A stretch of DNA of 64,000 bases from Campylorhamphus procurvoides (taxonomy: Eukaryota; Chordata; Aves; Passeriformes; Dendrocolaptidae): assembly GCA_013396655.1 (NCBI GenBank), contig WBMV01000457.1:936038-1000037 (forward strand). The letters run 5' to 3'. Positions 1 through 11,000 of the stretch are shown piece after piece; the stretch's first letter is position 1, and each line of letters starts with the position of its first letter. The translations under genes were made by a program, and so were the position numbers. The notes under the pieces are model-generated. The model saw nothing but the letters and a program-made list of their open reading frames with translations. It was not told where the DNA came from and made no database searches.

Positions 1-3000
1 AGAAGAGAACTATTTTGGTAAACTACAGAGAACTTGAGTAAAAAAAAGGTCAGCAGAAAAAAACCCATGGTTTTACTCTGTGATATCTGGTGCAAACTGT
101 ACTGTGATACTGAGGAATGATTACTGATGTAAATAAACTGCCCAGGTATGGTGAAGTTGTTGCCTTGATGGGAGAGTATCAGTAGTTAACACACTTCTGT
201 GGCCAATGTCTCCTCTAGATTTGGAAATGCTGACAGCCTGTCCTGCCAATGATATGTTACTGACTTTTTGTGTTATTTGACACATGAGGTGCACTGTTAT
301 ACATACGGACATCATGCCACTTTCCAGTGATTAAGATCAAAGGTGGCTGCAAATCAAACCAGAATTTTCTACACTATGCCATGTCAAGTCATCCTTTTGC
401 ATCTATTATGAGACAGCCATTAATTAACATGACCTGGTGTCATTCCTCCTGTAGGGTCTTTCAATGTCCTTCAGTGCACAGGACAGCCTGTGCTTTGAGA
501 ATGGAAGGGATATGTATGGAAGAAGCTGCTGTCTGTAAGAGCCTTAGCTCAGAGGGAGGCTTGCATGAAATGAGAAAAGAGGTAGAATTATTTGAAAAGG
601 AAATCAGGTGACAAAATAGCCAATCTGCCTGTTCCCCCCTGATTAGAGGGCTGTTGGAATATGAAGGAGCTTTGCCTGTCAGCAGATTGAATGTGTGTTC
701 ATAGATTAGCCTTTTACACAGGTATGACCCAAGTCTGGTTTTGGAGATGAGCTGAAGCCTAATCAGGTAAATGCAGTACTACCTGCATTGTTTGGAGCCA
801 TTCAGATCAGAAATCTGTCTGCATTGCTGCTGTTACTATACTGCAGTGCTAGTCTTGATTATTCATAGCTATACATTACTTCCAAAAGATGAAATCTGAA
901 ATCTGTGCTGCAGCAGAAGCATTGCAGCTGGGAATTCTGCTTACAGTAAAGACTTTGATGTAAAAATTATCCCTGTCCTTGGCCAGCTTGAAAAGAGAAA
1001 TGTTCTGATGACCTGAATATCACTACAGATGCATGTGAATGTGTGATGTTTGTATTCTGCTGCAGCAAGAGTTCCAGCAAAAAGGCACCCAGCATCTGCA
1101 TGGCAAAACTTGGGGCCAGTGTGCTTAGAGAGCACCCAAGCCTAACTTCTGAGCACCATATCTGAACCTCTGGGTTGTGGAGACATGGATGTCAATGTTC
1201 AGCTCCTGAGGAAACACATTTAAAGTCACAGTACTGCTAATAGATCATGCAAGGAGTCTAAAAACCTCTTACATCACTCCCATTCACTTCTCCAGCACTT
1301 TCATTTGATCTGTGATAACTAGTTTTGGCCTGTGTCAACAGCACCAACAATCAGCACATTCAGCCAAAAGTCAGTAAAGAAAAATACAAGACTTGGAGCA
1401 GAAACTTCTTGCTTGCAGAGCTGATGCTGCAGCTGGATATCTGCAGGGAGGAGGGGTTGGGGGGAGCACTGATGTTTTTGCCTGGCTGCAATGTGAGTGC
1501 CAGAGCCACCAGTTGAATTGGGCACAGTAACCATAGCAACAGCGAGTTTCCGGGACTTGGGGTGACAGGTTGACGGGATTACTCTTCAAAGCCCTTGCTC
1601 CCTTGGGAGAGAAGACCTAAAGGAAGGAGATGGGAGTTAATTTAGCGCACACACACTGGAGCAAGGGTCAGCGGTGGCAGGTCTCTGCTGGAGGGAACCC
1701 TGCAGCAGCAATAAACAAGTCCCTTTCAGCAGGACTTTGAGTAGCACCGAAATCGCCGTAGGGGGCATCTAACAAAGCAAATGGGGGATGCACACAGAAA
1801 GTTGCACCACTCCCTCCTAAATGACAGTCGTGACCAAGAGTTCCTGCATGTCTAAAACCTGAATATCTGCTCTGCTGGGACAGTTTTACCTTGTCCTGCC
1901 ATTCCTGCTTCCAGCACTGGGGTGGCCAAACGTGGCTGCAGATCCAGAATCTGAAAATACTGAGTTGTGCCAGGCCTGGAAGCAATAGGGAAGCTGGGGG
2001 GAAGGTGGCGACGCAGGCATACTGATGTGTACAATAGGAAGGGGTATGAAATGAAATGTTTGGATGGTGGGGTGACTGAGGCAGGGGCATGGATCGTGTA
2101 AGAGGTGGACGTGTAGAAGGCACAAGGGTGCTTGCACTGCAGTATGAAGCAGGGAGAAGGGAGACAGAGTGGCAGTGTAGGGGGCAGGAGAGAAGACTGT
2201 CATCTCCTAAGGTTCATTACCTCATTGCTGTGAAGGGATCACTGGGATCTGAAATTCAGCCCTTTTTAGAACTGTTACCTTCTTGTGCACCGTTGTTTTA
2301 ATTTCCTTGGACTTTGAGGAGCAATGGGGTGCTCTCCTGTCTGCCCTTCTGGTTAGACAGATGCATGACAGCGCTGTCTCAACGTGTTATTAATTTTGGG
2401 CTAATAAAACTTCCCTTTGGGCCACAGCAAACAATTAGACTGACGCTGTGAATCCATTCCTAGCACCAGAAAAGCACAAGAGTAATTTAAAGCTGGTTTT
2501 GCTCTGTTCTTCTTAGTGCTGGATGGGAAGATTGAAACCACACACAGGCAAACATTTCCTATCTTCCCACGGCTGCTGATAGCCAACTGCAATTGCTCAC
2601 ACTGCATAGGGGCCCAGCTACACTCTACCTGCCCATTGCTGTAGATCATTCAGAGAAGTCAGTCTACACAAGCTCAGAAGGCTTCCTTGAAGGCTGCTTG
2701 GCCCCAGTGGTTCACAGAGCTAAAGATGAGTGCACCTCCAGCATCTAGCTGCTGGGAAACTGCGTGGCCAGACCTCTTCTCCTGAGCAATCACTGCTTGA
2801 TGTCAAGGAGCTTCTTTTGCCATGCTTTTTTTTCTCCATAGAAGGAAGAAGACATATACATACCTGAATGGGAGAACTCAGATGTGTAGTCTGTGGGCCA
2901 AAAAGGTGTAAATGTCACTGCACATTTCACTGACCTGGCTTTTGGTCCTGTGAAAGCAAGTGGTGCAGGCAGACATGTTTCACAACAAAAATATAGAGGC

Positions 3001-3898
3001 TGGAAAAGTGGATATAATAGAAATGCTGACACCAGCTTAATTAAAGCACTCCAGAAAGGATAGCTTTATGAGAAATGTAATGTGGCAATAGAATATTTCT
3101 ATCACCTTCTGTTAGCACCTTACTGGTGACTGCAGGACCATTTCCATCTTCTTAACTGCAGCTCTTTTGCTACCTTTGTCTTGGTCCCTGCTTCCATTTC
3201 CCTCCCACCAGAGATGCTTTGCAAAACCATCCATGAAATCTGGGAGGCTGAAGGCAACCCTTCCAGAGTCTTGGAATGGGAAGACAGGGGCTCTTCAACA
3301 TTTTGCTCTTACACTGTGCACATCTTGGTTATCCTCCAACCCCTCCGATTGTGAAACACGGAAGAATCAACTTAGAAAAGCAGCCTTAGTTGAAAGGCTC
3401 CATGTAAATGAAAATTTAATTATTATGAAACCACCTCAAAGAGCACACCCTCATTTCACCTGTCCCATTTTGTCAGTACCTCAGCCTGAGAAAGCTGGCA
3501 GAATGAGAGGGACTTTTTGGGGCATTCAGGCTCAGGGCCCTGTGTAGTGCAAAACAGCATGTGCTCACGGAGAGTGTGCCAGCCAGAACTTTGCACATCC
3601 TGAACATAGCACTGACCTTTTCCATCATTCTTCCCTCCTCTCCAGCAAAAGCCATGTGCTTTCAGCTTCTTAAAAACTGTTCCTGCTCCTGCCCACTGCC
3701 AGAATACATGGGGGTAGGGGGCTGAGGGGTAAACAAGGAGAGGATGTGGGTGGCAAGAGGGATGTCTTGATCTCCCTTACATTGCCAACAAACTAAAAAC
3801 ACCCAAGTTGAAGTCTTTTCAACTTTCAGGCTTTAACCACCCATTTCACTATTTTTTCTAAATGAGGGCAAGCTGCTCTTGCCCAGGCTTCCCCTTCT
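1..3898. other. Gene-free flank upstream of HEY1
   Basis: No exon, RNA gene or clear transposable element is recognisable here. Open frames up to 151 codons exist (for example minus strand 1668-2123) but show no known domain, no splice context and no coding-like composition, so they are not called. One perfect RBPJ/CSL-type octamer lies at 2564-2571 and is listed separately. As the 5' flank of a developmental regulator this interval may hold enhancers, but none can be shown from a single sequence. Confidence 0.6.
2564..2571 (-). promoter_or_regulatory. Candidate RBPJ (CSL) Notch-response site upstream of HEY1
   Basis: The plus strand reads TTCCCACG, the complement of CGTGGGAA, a perfect match to the high-affinity RBPJ/CSL core. 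HEY1 is a known direct Notch target, so a site about 2.4 kb upstream of its second exon is plausible. An 8-mer alone is weak evidence; function is inferred. Confidence 0.3.
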
Positions 3899-4256
3899 TC
3901 TTTTAGCCTGCAGAAGAGGAGGCTCAAGGGTGACCTTATCACTCTCTGTAACTACCTGAAAGGAGGTTGTAGCCACGTGGGGGTCAGTCTCTCCTATCAG
4001 TCAACAAGTGACACGACAAGAGGACATAGTCTCAAACTGTGCCAGGGGAGGTTCAGATTGGACATCGAGATGAATTTCTTCACAGAAAAGGTATTGGAGT
4101 ACCAAAAAACATTGGAATAGACTGCCCAGGGAGATAGTGGAGTTACTGTCCCTGGAAGCATTTAAGAAAACACGGGATGTTGCAATTAGTGCCATGGTCT
4201 AGTTGACAAGGTTGTCGACAAGTGGTCTTTTCCAACCTAATTGATTCTCTGATTCT
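3899..4256 (+). mobile_element. CR1 LINE 3' fragment
   Basis: The sequence follows the familiar avian CR1 3' region in plus orientation: an AGAAGAGGAGGCTCAAGG-like segment, then a segment matching 'GACTGCCCAGGGAGATAGTGGAG', then 'AGTGCCATGGTCTAGTTGAC', ending in the TGATTCT-type octamer repeats at 4241-4256. It is 5'-truncated, as CR1 copies usually are, and has no open reverse-transcriptase frame. It ends directly at the GC-rich HEY1 promoter-proximal sequence. Confidence 0.9.
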
Positions 4257-4488
4257 CCTCAAGGCTCCTCCCAGGGCCTCATTGACTTAGGGATGCCCTT
4301 GGAATTAGCATCAGCCTTCACAGGGTGCAATCCCCCCTCTGGGCTCGGCTGCTGGGGACCCCAGTTGAAAGGCTGGTGGGAGCCCTGAGGGTGCTGCCCA
4401 GCCCTGCCCACCTGCACAGCACCTGCACCACCCAGCTCCCCAGCCGGGGACGTGCCCCGCTGCCATTCCTGCCTGACAACATCCATTA
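4257..4488. other. GC-rich stretch left of the assembly gap
   Basis: Composition changes sharply to GC-rich after the CR1 end. I looked here for HEY1 exon 1 (start methionine and the acidic N-terminus) in all plus frames and did not find it. It may be promoter-proximal or upstream flank. Confidence 0.5.
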
Positions 4489-4945
4489 ATCCGCCCATCC
4501 GCCCATCCGCCCATCCATCCATCCATCCATCCATCCATCCATCCATCCATCCATCCATCCANNNNNNNNNNNNNNNNNNNNNNNNNNNNNNNNNNNNNNN
4601 NNNNNNNNNNNNNNNNNNNNNNNNNNNNNNNNNNNNNNNNNNNNNNNNNNNNNNNNNNNNNNNNNNNNNNNNNNNNNNNNNNNNNNNNNNNNNNNNNNNN
4701 NNNNNNNNNNNNNNNNNNNNNNNNNNNNNNNNNNNNNNNNNNNNNNNNNNNNNNNNNNNNNNNNNNNNNNNNNNNNNNNNNNNNNNNNNNNNNNNNNNNN
4801 NNNNNNNNNNNNNNNNNNNNNNNNNNNNNNNNNNNNNNNNNNNNNNNNNNNNNNNNNNNNNNNNNNNNNNNNNNNNNNTCCATCCATCCATCCATCCCTC
4901 TCTCCATCCGTCCCTCCGTCCGTCCGTCCCTCCGTCCGTCCCTCC
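4489..4945. repeat. CCAT/CCGT tetranucleotide array interrupted by the gap
   Basis: On the left, three CCGCCCAT-like units run into an uninterrupted CCAT array up to the first N. On the right of the gap the CCAT array resumes at 4879 and degrades into CCGT/CCCT units to about 4945. The same repeat on both sides explains why the assembly broke here. Both strands translate to endless His-Pro-Ser-Ile or Trp-Met-Asp-Gly, which are repeat artefacts. Confidence 0.9.
4562..4878. other. Assembly gap (317 N)
   Basis: A run of 317 undetermined bases inside the tetranucleotide array, in GC-rich DNA just upstream of HEY1 exon 2. HEY1 exon 1, its start codon and core promoter are the most likely contents or close neighbours. 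The true length is unknown. Confidence 0.95.
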
Positions 4946-5014
4946 AGCCCCTGGACCCCGACGCCGGGACCCCCCCCGGCCCCGCGGTGACCGCTGTCCC
5001 GCTGCTCCCTGCAG

Positions 5015-5090
5015 GAACCTGAGCTCGGCCGCGGGCTCCATGTCTCCGTCCACCACCTCGCAGATCCTGGCCAGGAAGAGGCGCCGAGGG
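5015..5090 (+). CDS. HEY1: HEY1 exon 2: lead to bHLH and basic region
   Basis: Acceptor CTGCAG ends at 5014 and donor GTGAGT starts at 5091. The first base completes a codon begun in exon 1, followed by 25 codons that read [16 protein letters not shown], then ILARKRRRG. The Ser/Thr-rich segment precedes the basic DNA-contacting region, whose final glycine marks the HEY subfamily. Intron 2 is only 80 bp. Confidence 0.95.
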
Positions 5091-6840
5091 GTGAGTGCCC
5101 GCCGGACGGCCGGCCCGCCGCGGCTCCCGCAGCCCGGCCCGGCCGCCCTGACCCCCGCTCTCTGCCCTAGATCATCGAGAAGCGCCGCCGCGACCGCATC
5201 AACAACAGCCTGTCCGAGCTGAGGAGGCTGGTGCCCAGCGCCTTCGAGAAGCAGGTAGCGCCCGGAGACCCCCCGCGCTGCCTCCCTCCCTCCCCTCCTG
5301 GGAGGAAGCGGCACGCTCTCGGCAGCGTCTCTGGTTCTGCCTAAAATGTTTCGTACTTGCCCTTCTCTCACAGGGATCAGCGAAGCTGGAGAAAGCAGAG
5401 ATTCTGCAGATGACTGTCGATCACCTGAAAATGCTGCATACAGCAGGAGGGAAAGGTAAAGTTTCGCCTGACAGCAGGGCAGCAGCTCTGCAGAGAGGCT
5501 GCTGTGAGAGGAGCGCATTCCCGGGCATTGGGTGTGCAGTGTGCCGAGGATTTCTTGGAGAAAGTGGTTTCATCAGGAATTCGGGGCTTTCTCCTGCTTG
5601 ACGAGATTTGCAGCATCGCTAGCACTGAAGGGTTTTGCGTTGGTTTTACTCTGGGTTTTCCTAGAGGAGTGTGACTGTGTGTCTTTCTAGCAATGTGTCA
5701 GCACTGTGAAGTGAATCAGCTTTTGGCAGCTTAGAAAACATAGTTATTGTTGTTGTCTAGTGTTTATTTCCCTAACTTTGTGAAAGTTAGAACAGAACTG
5801 GGAAAAAATACAGGATGAAATAAGTGGTGAAAAGAACTAACGAAAATGGTGAAAGGCACTTTTAAGAAAAAAGCACTTTGCCTGTTTAAGTCCCCTCTGA
5901 TAAGTTAGGACTTGTGTTTCTAATGAATTTCATTGTGCTGTGGTTTTGCTTGCTCAGGGGAGACATGGAAAGAACAAAAATACTTTCCTCCAGTGGCAGT
6001 GAGCAATTCCAGTTTAAAAGTGGCAGTTTGTGACTGGTCTTGGGACTTGCAGCATCACAGCACAGATATAAAAGAAAAGCTTGTTAGACAAAAAAAGAGA
6101 AATAAAAAAGGAGCTTGGCAGCTAGTCTATGGTTGGGAATACTAACCACATCCAAGTGAAATATGCTTATAGGGGAGGGTGGAGCGGGAAGGCTACTTGT
6201 AGACAATAAGTCTAAAACAGCATCTTAAGACTCCATTCTTTGTTCTTTTCTCTTAGGTTATTTTGATGCTCATGCTTTGGCTATGGACTATCGGAGTCTA
6301 GGGTTTCGAGAATGCCTGGCTGAAGTTGCTCGATACCTGAGTATCATAGAGGGTCTGGATGCCTCTGATCCTTTGCGAGTTCGACTCGTGTCTCATCTCA
6401 ACAACTATGCCTCTCAACGGGAAGCAGCAAGTAGTGCACACACTGGCATTGGACACATTCCTTGGGGCAGCGCCTTTGGACATCACCCTCACATACCTCA
6501 CCCGTTGCTGCTGGCTCAAAATGGGCATGGTAATACCAGTACTACAGCATCTTCTACAGAACCACATCACCAGACCAGAATGGCTGCCCCACATGCTGAA
6601 ACTTCCTCACTCAGAGTGCCCCCAAATGGCAGCGTTGGACCAGTGCTCCCTGTGGTCACATCTACTACCAAACTGTCTCCTCCGCTGCTTTCCTCCATGG
6701 CATCTCTGTCTGCGTTCCCCTTTTCATTTGGCTCCTTTCATCTGCTGTCCCCCAATGTGCTGAGCCCGTCTACACCAACTCAGTCAGCAACCCTTAGCAA
6801 ACCATACAGACCCTGGGGGACTGAAATTGGCGCCTTCTAA
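5015..6840 (+). CDS. HEY1: HEY1 gene, exons 2-5 (exon 1 not visible)
   Basis: HEY1 (hairy/enhancer-of-split related with YRPW motif 1) is a nuclear bHLH-Orange repressor induced by Notch that acts in heart, vessel, somite and neural development. Four spliced exons (5015-5090, 5171-5254, 5374-5455, 6257-6840) join in frame and encode 274 residues. With the roughly 30 residues expected from exon 1 this equals the usual 304. The order is a short Ser/Thr-rich lead, a basic region, helix-loop-helix, Orange domain, a Pro/Ser-rich tail, and the C-terminal YRPW plus TEIGAF signature. The basic region carries the HEY-type glycine (RKRRRG) where Hairy/HES proteins have proline. All introns have GT-AG ends. 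The frame is intact with no stops or frameshifts. The start codon is missing because exon 1 falls in or beyond the assembly gap. Identity is certain; HEY2 and HEYL are excluded by near-complete match to HEY1. Confidence 0.97.
5171..5254 (+). CDS. HEY1: HEY1 exon 3: basic region end, helix 1, loop start
   Basis: Exactly 28 codons in phase 0, from [17 protein letters not shown] to FEKQ, between acceptor CCCTAG and donor GTAGCG. It carries the [12 protein letters not shown]-contact stretch (including the conserved Glu) and helix 1 of the bHLH. Intron 3 is 119 bp. Confidence 0.96.
5374..5455 (+). CDS. HEY1: HEY1 exon 4: loop and helix 2
   Basis: 27 codons plus one base, reading [20 protein letters not shown] and on to GGK. 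This is helix 2 of the bHLH dimerisation domain. Acceptor CTCACAG and donor GTAAAG are both good. The last base joins the first two bases of exon 5 to make glycine. Confidence 0.96.
5456..6256 (+). other. HEY1 intron 4
   Basis: 801 bp, GT-AG, with a pyrimidine-rich tract before the acceptor. It holds two small open frames (5410-5601 extends out of exon 4, and 5933-6145) with no recognisable protein. No repeat seen. Confidence 0.85.
6257..6840 (+). CDS. HEY1: HEY1 exon 5: Orange domain, tail and YRPW motif
   Basis: After acceptor TCTTAG the frame continues [16 protein letters not shown] into the Orange domain ([18 protein letters not shown], then [16 protein letters not shown]), which gives partner and target selectivity. 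A Pro/Ser/Thr/His-rich tail follows, then [12 protein letters not shown] and stop TAA at 6838-6840. YRPW is the HEY counterpart of the WRPW Groucho-binding motif and is known to bind Groucho/TLE poorly. Some tail positions differ from the mammalian sequence, mostly conservatively. A 134-codon plus-strand frame at 6359-6763 is a shadow of this exon. Confidence 0.97.
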
Positions 6841-6859
6841 GAACTAACTCTTTAGTAAG

Positions 6860-6867
6860 CGTGGGAA
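6860..6867 (+). promoter_or_regulatory. Perfect RBPJ (CSL) octamer just after the HEY1 stop
   Basis: CGTGGGAA, a perfect RBPJ/CSL core, lies 20 bases after the stop codon. It could serve as an intragenic Notch-response site for HEY1 or be chance; no paired site in the head-to-head arrangement was seen next to it. Confidence 0.25.
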
Positions 6868-7061
6868 AGCCTACAAACCTAGCTGAGCTGGGTTATGCCA
6901 CTCTTAAAGTTCTTAGTAACTGGGACAAAGGTACAACTTCACCTTAACCAAGATTGTCTAAAGACTCTCTCATTGGATTTTCCTTTTTGTTTTGTACATT
7001 TTTGTATTAACAGTTTTTTTGGTGGTTTTTTTTTTTTTCATAGTTGCTGAAGTTGTCCAAA

Positions 7062-7067
7062 AATAAA
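7062..7067 (+). terminator. HEY1: Proximal HEY1 polyadenylation signal
   Basis: AATAAA 222 bases after the stop, following a U-rich run and followed by a GT-containing stretch. It would give a short-UTR transcript. Confidence 0.45.
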
Positions 7068-8063
7068 ATTACAGTAGTGGTTTGTTAACACTTGTGTTAG
7101 ATCTCTGCTGAGCATTTAAGTCACTTTTGTAAACAGTTTCCTTCAAATGTTTTATTTTTCCTGAGTACACCAGACTGGCTTTTTATGAAGAGATATCACC
7201 AATTAATGTTAGTAATGGCCTAGTTTTGTTATTAATTTTTCCAAGACCACTCTTCTCATCATTAGTAAGCTGTGTTTTTGTTAGTATTTTGACAACGAGA
7301 TGTTCTATAAAGAATTACTCTTTTTGTAAACTGTATTTCAGTCTTATATTTCTGAGCAAAGCGTTGACAAATCAGATGGACCTGCTCGATCAGCTTTATC
7401 TAAGAGCCCAATTATTATTTCTTCTGCAGTGGTTTGGTATATATGGTGATCTTATTTTAGTCCCTAGCGGATGTTTACTTACATCTCAAAACCACTATGT
7501 TATTTCTTCCACCAAAAGGAGCAGTCTGAGTAGGGAGAGAGCAAAAGCCAAATTGCACAGCGTGTTGGTGGTGGGTTTGGTTGCTGGGGAACTTAAGAGA
7601 AATAAACTTGTCATCTGCAGCAGTCTTCCAGCCAGAGCTGGTCATATGTGTATTCATTTCATAGGGCCAGATTCTGCTTTGAGTTACAGTGGAGTAATTG
7701 TTCTATTAGCCTGAATTCTTGGGTATCTGAGATCAGACTCTTCCTCTGTGAGTTTCAAATTTTCACCCAAAATGAATGATGATGGGATTTAAATAGCCAA
7801 TGGAATGGTACAGTGGAACTCCTTCAGTGCACAGCCTTGTTGCTTAACAGATGCATCCTAACCAGTTGATTTTCTGTTGCGTTTTAAGTGCAGTTCAGTG
7901 CCACTGCTCATTGTAAGGGCTCTGCTGTGTTCTTGTGTGTGTGAGAGTGTGTGCATGTACATGTATATTTTGTTTGATTTCGTGAGAATCTTAATCTGAA
8001 CAGGTTTATCAAGGGAGTTCCATTGAATGGGGTTTGCCTGCTATTGTATCTGTGTTGTGGCTA

Positions 8064-8069
8064 AATAAA
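8064..8069 (+). terminator. HEY1: Distal HEY1 polyadenylation signal
   Basis: AATAAA in a TGGCTAAATAAAGGAG context about 1.23 kb after the stop. Its position agrees with the expected length of the main HEY1 transcript. Confidence 0.6.
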
Positions 8070-8090
8070 GGAGAAAGAACAAAGTATTTT

Positions 8091-11000
8091 AAATGACATG
8101 CTTGTCTGGTATATATCAGTGGAGAATTCTGTGCCTCTGGGTATCACAGAAGATGTCAAACAATTGCTCCTTAGTCCTGCCATGGGCATTTTTATTTACT
8201 CTTTTCTCAGATATTATGGCATACATAGCTATGCCAGCTGGGTACATGAAGAACCACAGTGCCTTGGAGTACCAGTTGAGGGAAGGAAAATGTAGGATTT
8301 GTTTTGCACGTCAGTTTTATGTGCCTGGCAATGTGTGGGCAGACAGTGAAGATACCAGGGTTTCTGCTAGAGAAGAGGTTAAAGCTGTGCTGCACTTGAA
8401 TATTCTTAGTGATTTGTATTAATATTCAAAAGTGATCGTCTTTACAAATGCAGAGTCATTTTCTGTCTAACTCTTGAACTTGTTATCTGTCCTATAGGTC
8501 TGTAACAAAGTTTTGTACTTTACAGTGTGGTTTAGCTCACATTAAGGATGTTATTGCAGAATCTACTCAAAGTCTTTAACTGATCCTGTATTTGTTACAG
8601 AGTGGTACCTCTAGTGTCTAACACTGTAAGTAACAATCTGTCAGGGTTACAGGTAGATGGATTTTCTTCAGATGCAGTTCATCCTACCTGCAAATCTCTC
8701 CCTGCAGAACATCAACAACTTCTCCTGGAGGTACTTCACTTCTTTCCTGTGCATTTGAATTTATAGTACACTTGTGTTGGTAAATGGTACATCCTTGTCT
8801 GGATTTAGCTCTGCTAGAATAGCAAAAAGAGCTTAGCCCTGTGGGAGACGAGAGCTTTGTTTAAAGAGGGGCTCTCGGGCCAATTAAGGAGTGGCATTGA
8901 TGAGAGGCTTTCTCGGAAGAAGGATTGCTGTGAGGCTGGAAAGAGCGGGAGAGCATTCAAATACATAACCTTGTTTTACCTTCCTCCCGAGGCTGTAGGA
9001 GACCACTGCTAGAGGTGAAATGCAAAACACTGTGGGAGCTAGAAATACATAGGTGTTATTAAGGGGAGATTATAGAGCATAGTATTTCATGTAGAAACCT
9101 GAAATAAGAGGCTGTAAAATTCCAAATCCAGTTTCCTTTCACTGTGTGTATTGTCTCCTGTTTAATTATGCTCTGCCCTGTCCCTAACAGGTTTTTATAG
9201 CAAATTAACAACTCCTACCTAGAAGATTGCTATAGTGCATGCAACTATTCTTTAGATCTTTTAATAAATGGCAATGCTTCTCAGCCTTTTAATGGTTATT
9301 TCATTGACATTCAAATGACTTTGCCTCCCTCTGAATAGCTGGCTCTTTTGTGTAGAAAGACCCCTATAATTATTTTTGTCCCACTGTCCTACCCTTGAAT
9401 GGACTTCAGAAGCAGAGTGCAATAAAAGTTTAGCTGCTGGTGTTTGTCTCTATATCCACTGTCTTCTCTTTCCATTACCACTGATAAAGTTATTAATGAA
9501 AACTACTAATTTTATTCAACTTTTGCAATAATTCAATATTAATTTTTAGGGACTTGAAATCTATGGATTGTTATCAGTAAAGATATCAGAAACAGATGAA
9601 CTAATTCTAGGAAATCACAAAAACTATTAATTCAAAAGGGAAAGGCATGGCCCAGAAGCTGAAACACCAGGACTGTAAATCCAGGGCTGTATTATTTCTT
9701 GTGCTGCTAACTTTGTATATCTGGCTTGGCAATCACTTGATCCATATCTGATTTGCCAGCTGTGAAACAGGTATGCAGTGCTTGGTCTCCTTTCCTCAAG
9801 AGATAGTGGTAGTTGGAAGTTTTCTATATTGATGATAAATCCTGTTTTTTCTCAAAAACTGCAGTTCTGAGATGTTCTGCTAGTCTTCTTTCCTTTAGGA
9901 TGCTGGGTTTCTAAAGACAAACTGAGAAAGGCAAAATAAGCTTGCTTCTATAGGCAACATATCTCCTGAGTCCAAAGCATTTACTTGTTTATCCTATTGC
10001 AAAAGAGCAACTCAGGAGCACAAGTGTAACCAGAGGGATGCCAGAGAAGAAAGGAAATGCATATGTGACTTGATCCCATGACCCTCCAACTACCTTCAAT
10101 TGCTTTGGATGAAATGTGTTCATCCGGAAATCCTCAGGCTAAAGCTTTGTGTGGGAAGTAAGATGATGTGCTGTTTCATATAAGCCAATATTATCTTCCT
10201 TTATCAAGAAATCTGGATTTAAATACAGAATAAATTTAAAAGGCTGGTAAATACTGCACAAAACCAGATGCAAACCTCTGGAAATCCATTCTGTGCATTG
10301 GCATAAAGGAATAGCAGATGAAAGTGACATTTTTTAGCTTTTGGAAAGAAGCTGTCAGTAGTTCTTAAGACACTTTCTGTTCAGTGCTCCTGTCTTAACA
10401 CTAGTAGCATGACAGAGTTTATTAGGATCATGCTGAAAACCCCATGAATCCTGGCTATTGCTCTCTTCACTCACACAGCAGCATGTGAGTCCCCAGGTGA
10501 CAGGAGCCTTCCTAGACTATTGCATAGTGGTGGGAAGACTGCCAGGTTTCTTTTTCTTTTTTTTTTTTAGGGCAACAAATAAGCCCAAGTGAGCACAGAT
10601 AAACAAATCCTTCTTCCTGTTTTATATTTTCATATTCTGTGTATATTCACAACTGCTTCTTGCCAGCAACTCCCAGTTTAAATTTTAACACACTCTACAT
10701 GGAGCTGGAGGTCTCTAGTGAGTAATGTAGAGGTCATGGGCTTTGTGCTGGAAGGCAGCAAAAATTACTTACAAAGCCCTTTTCCTGAGGCCTTACATGA
10801 AAGGTTGCAGAGATGGATTGTGGTACTTGTGACTCAGTAAGTTAAGGCACCAATATGTCCATGTATTAACCAGCATACCCGGCCTCATAGGGTCTGTGTG
10901 GCTTTGCCTGTAACTGAACGCCTCACTCTTCACTTGCCCAGTTTATAAATAAAAATTAGAACAGTCCCTTTCTTCTGGAGCCAGAAGATGTGAGCATTGA

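Larger units (their letters stand above)
4879..5340. promoter_or_regulatory. CpG-rich island over HEY1 exons 2-3
   Basis: This interval is very GC-rich with many CG dinucleotides, in contrast to the AT-rich surroundings, and covers the end of intron 1, exon 2, intron 2 and exon 3 of HEY1. Vertebrate HEY1 has a CpG-island promoter, so this is probably its downstream half, the upstream half being lost in the gap. Confidence 0.6.
6841..8090 (+). other. HEY1: HEY1 3'UTR
   Basis: AT-rich trailer directly after the stop. Two AATAAA signals lie at 7062-7067 and 8064-8069; the distal one gives a UTR of about 1.25 kb, close to the known size in mammals, so I set the end just after it. A GT-rich stretch (about 7930-7965) and a U-rich run (7014-7038) are possible RNA-binding-protein sites. 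A 162-codon open frame (7226-7714) has no recognisable domain and is not called. Confidence 0.7.

Noticed and set aside
1668..2203. Minus-strand frames of 151 and 105 codons upstream of HEY1
   Set aside because: Overlapping frames with no domain, Cys/Pro/His-rich chance composition and no splice or promoter context.
4452..5222. Long frames on both strands through the gap (His-Pro-Ser-Ile and Trp-Met-Asp-Gly repeats)
   Set aside because: They consist of the tetranucleotide repeat and N bases, and only touch true HEY1 exons in wrong frames or across introns.
6359..6763. 134-codon plus-strand frame
   Set aside because: Alternative-frame shadow of HEY1 exon 5.
10150..10157. Additional RBPJ-like octamer TGTGGGAA
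   Set aside because: The degenerate core is expected several times in 64 kb by chance; only the CpG-containing perfect cores near HEY1 were kept.
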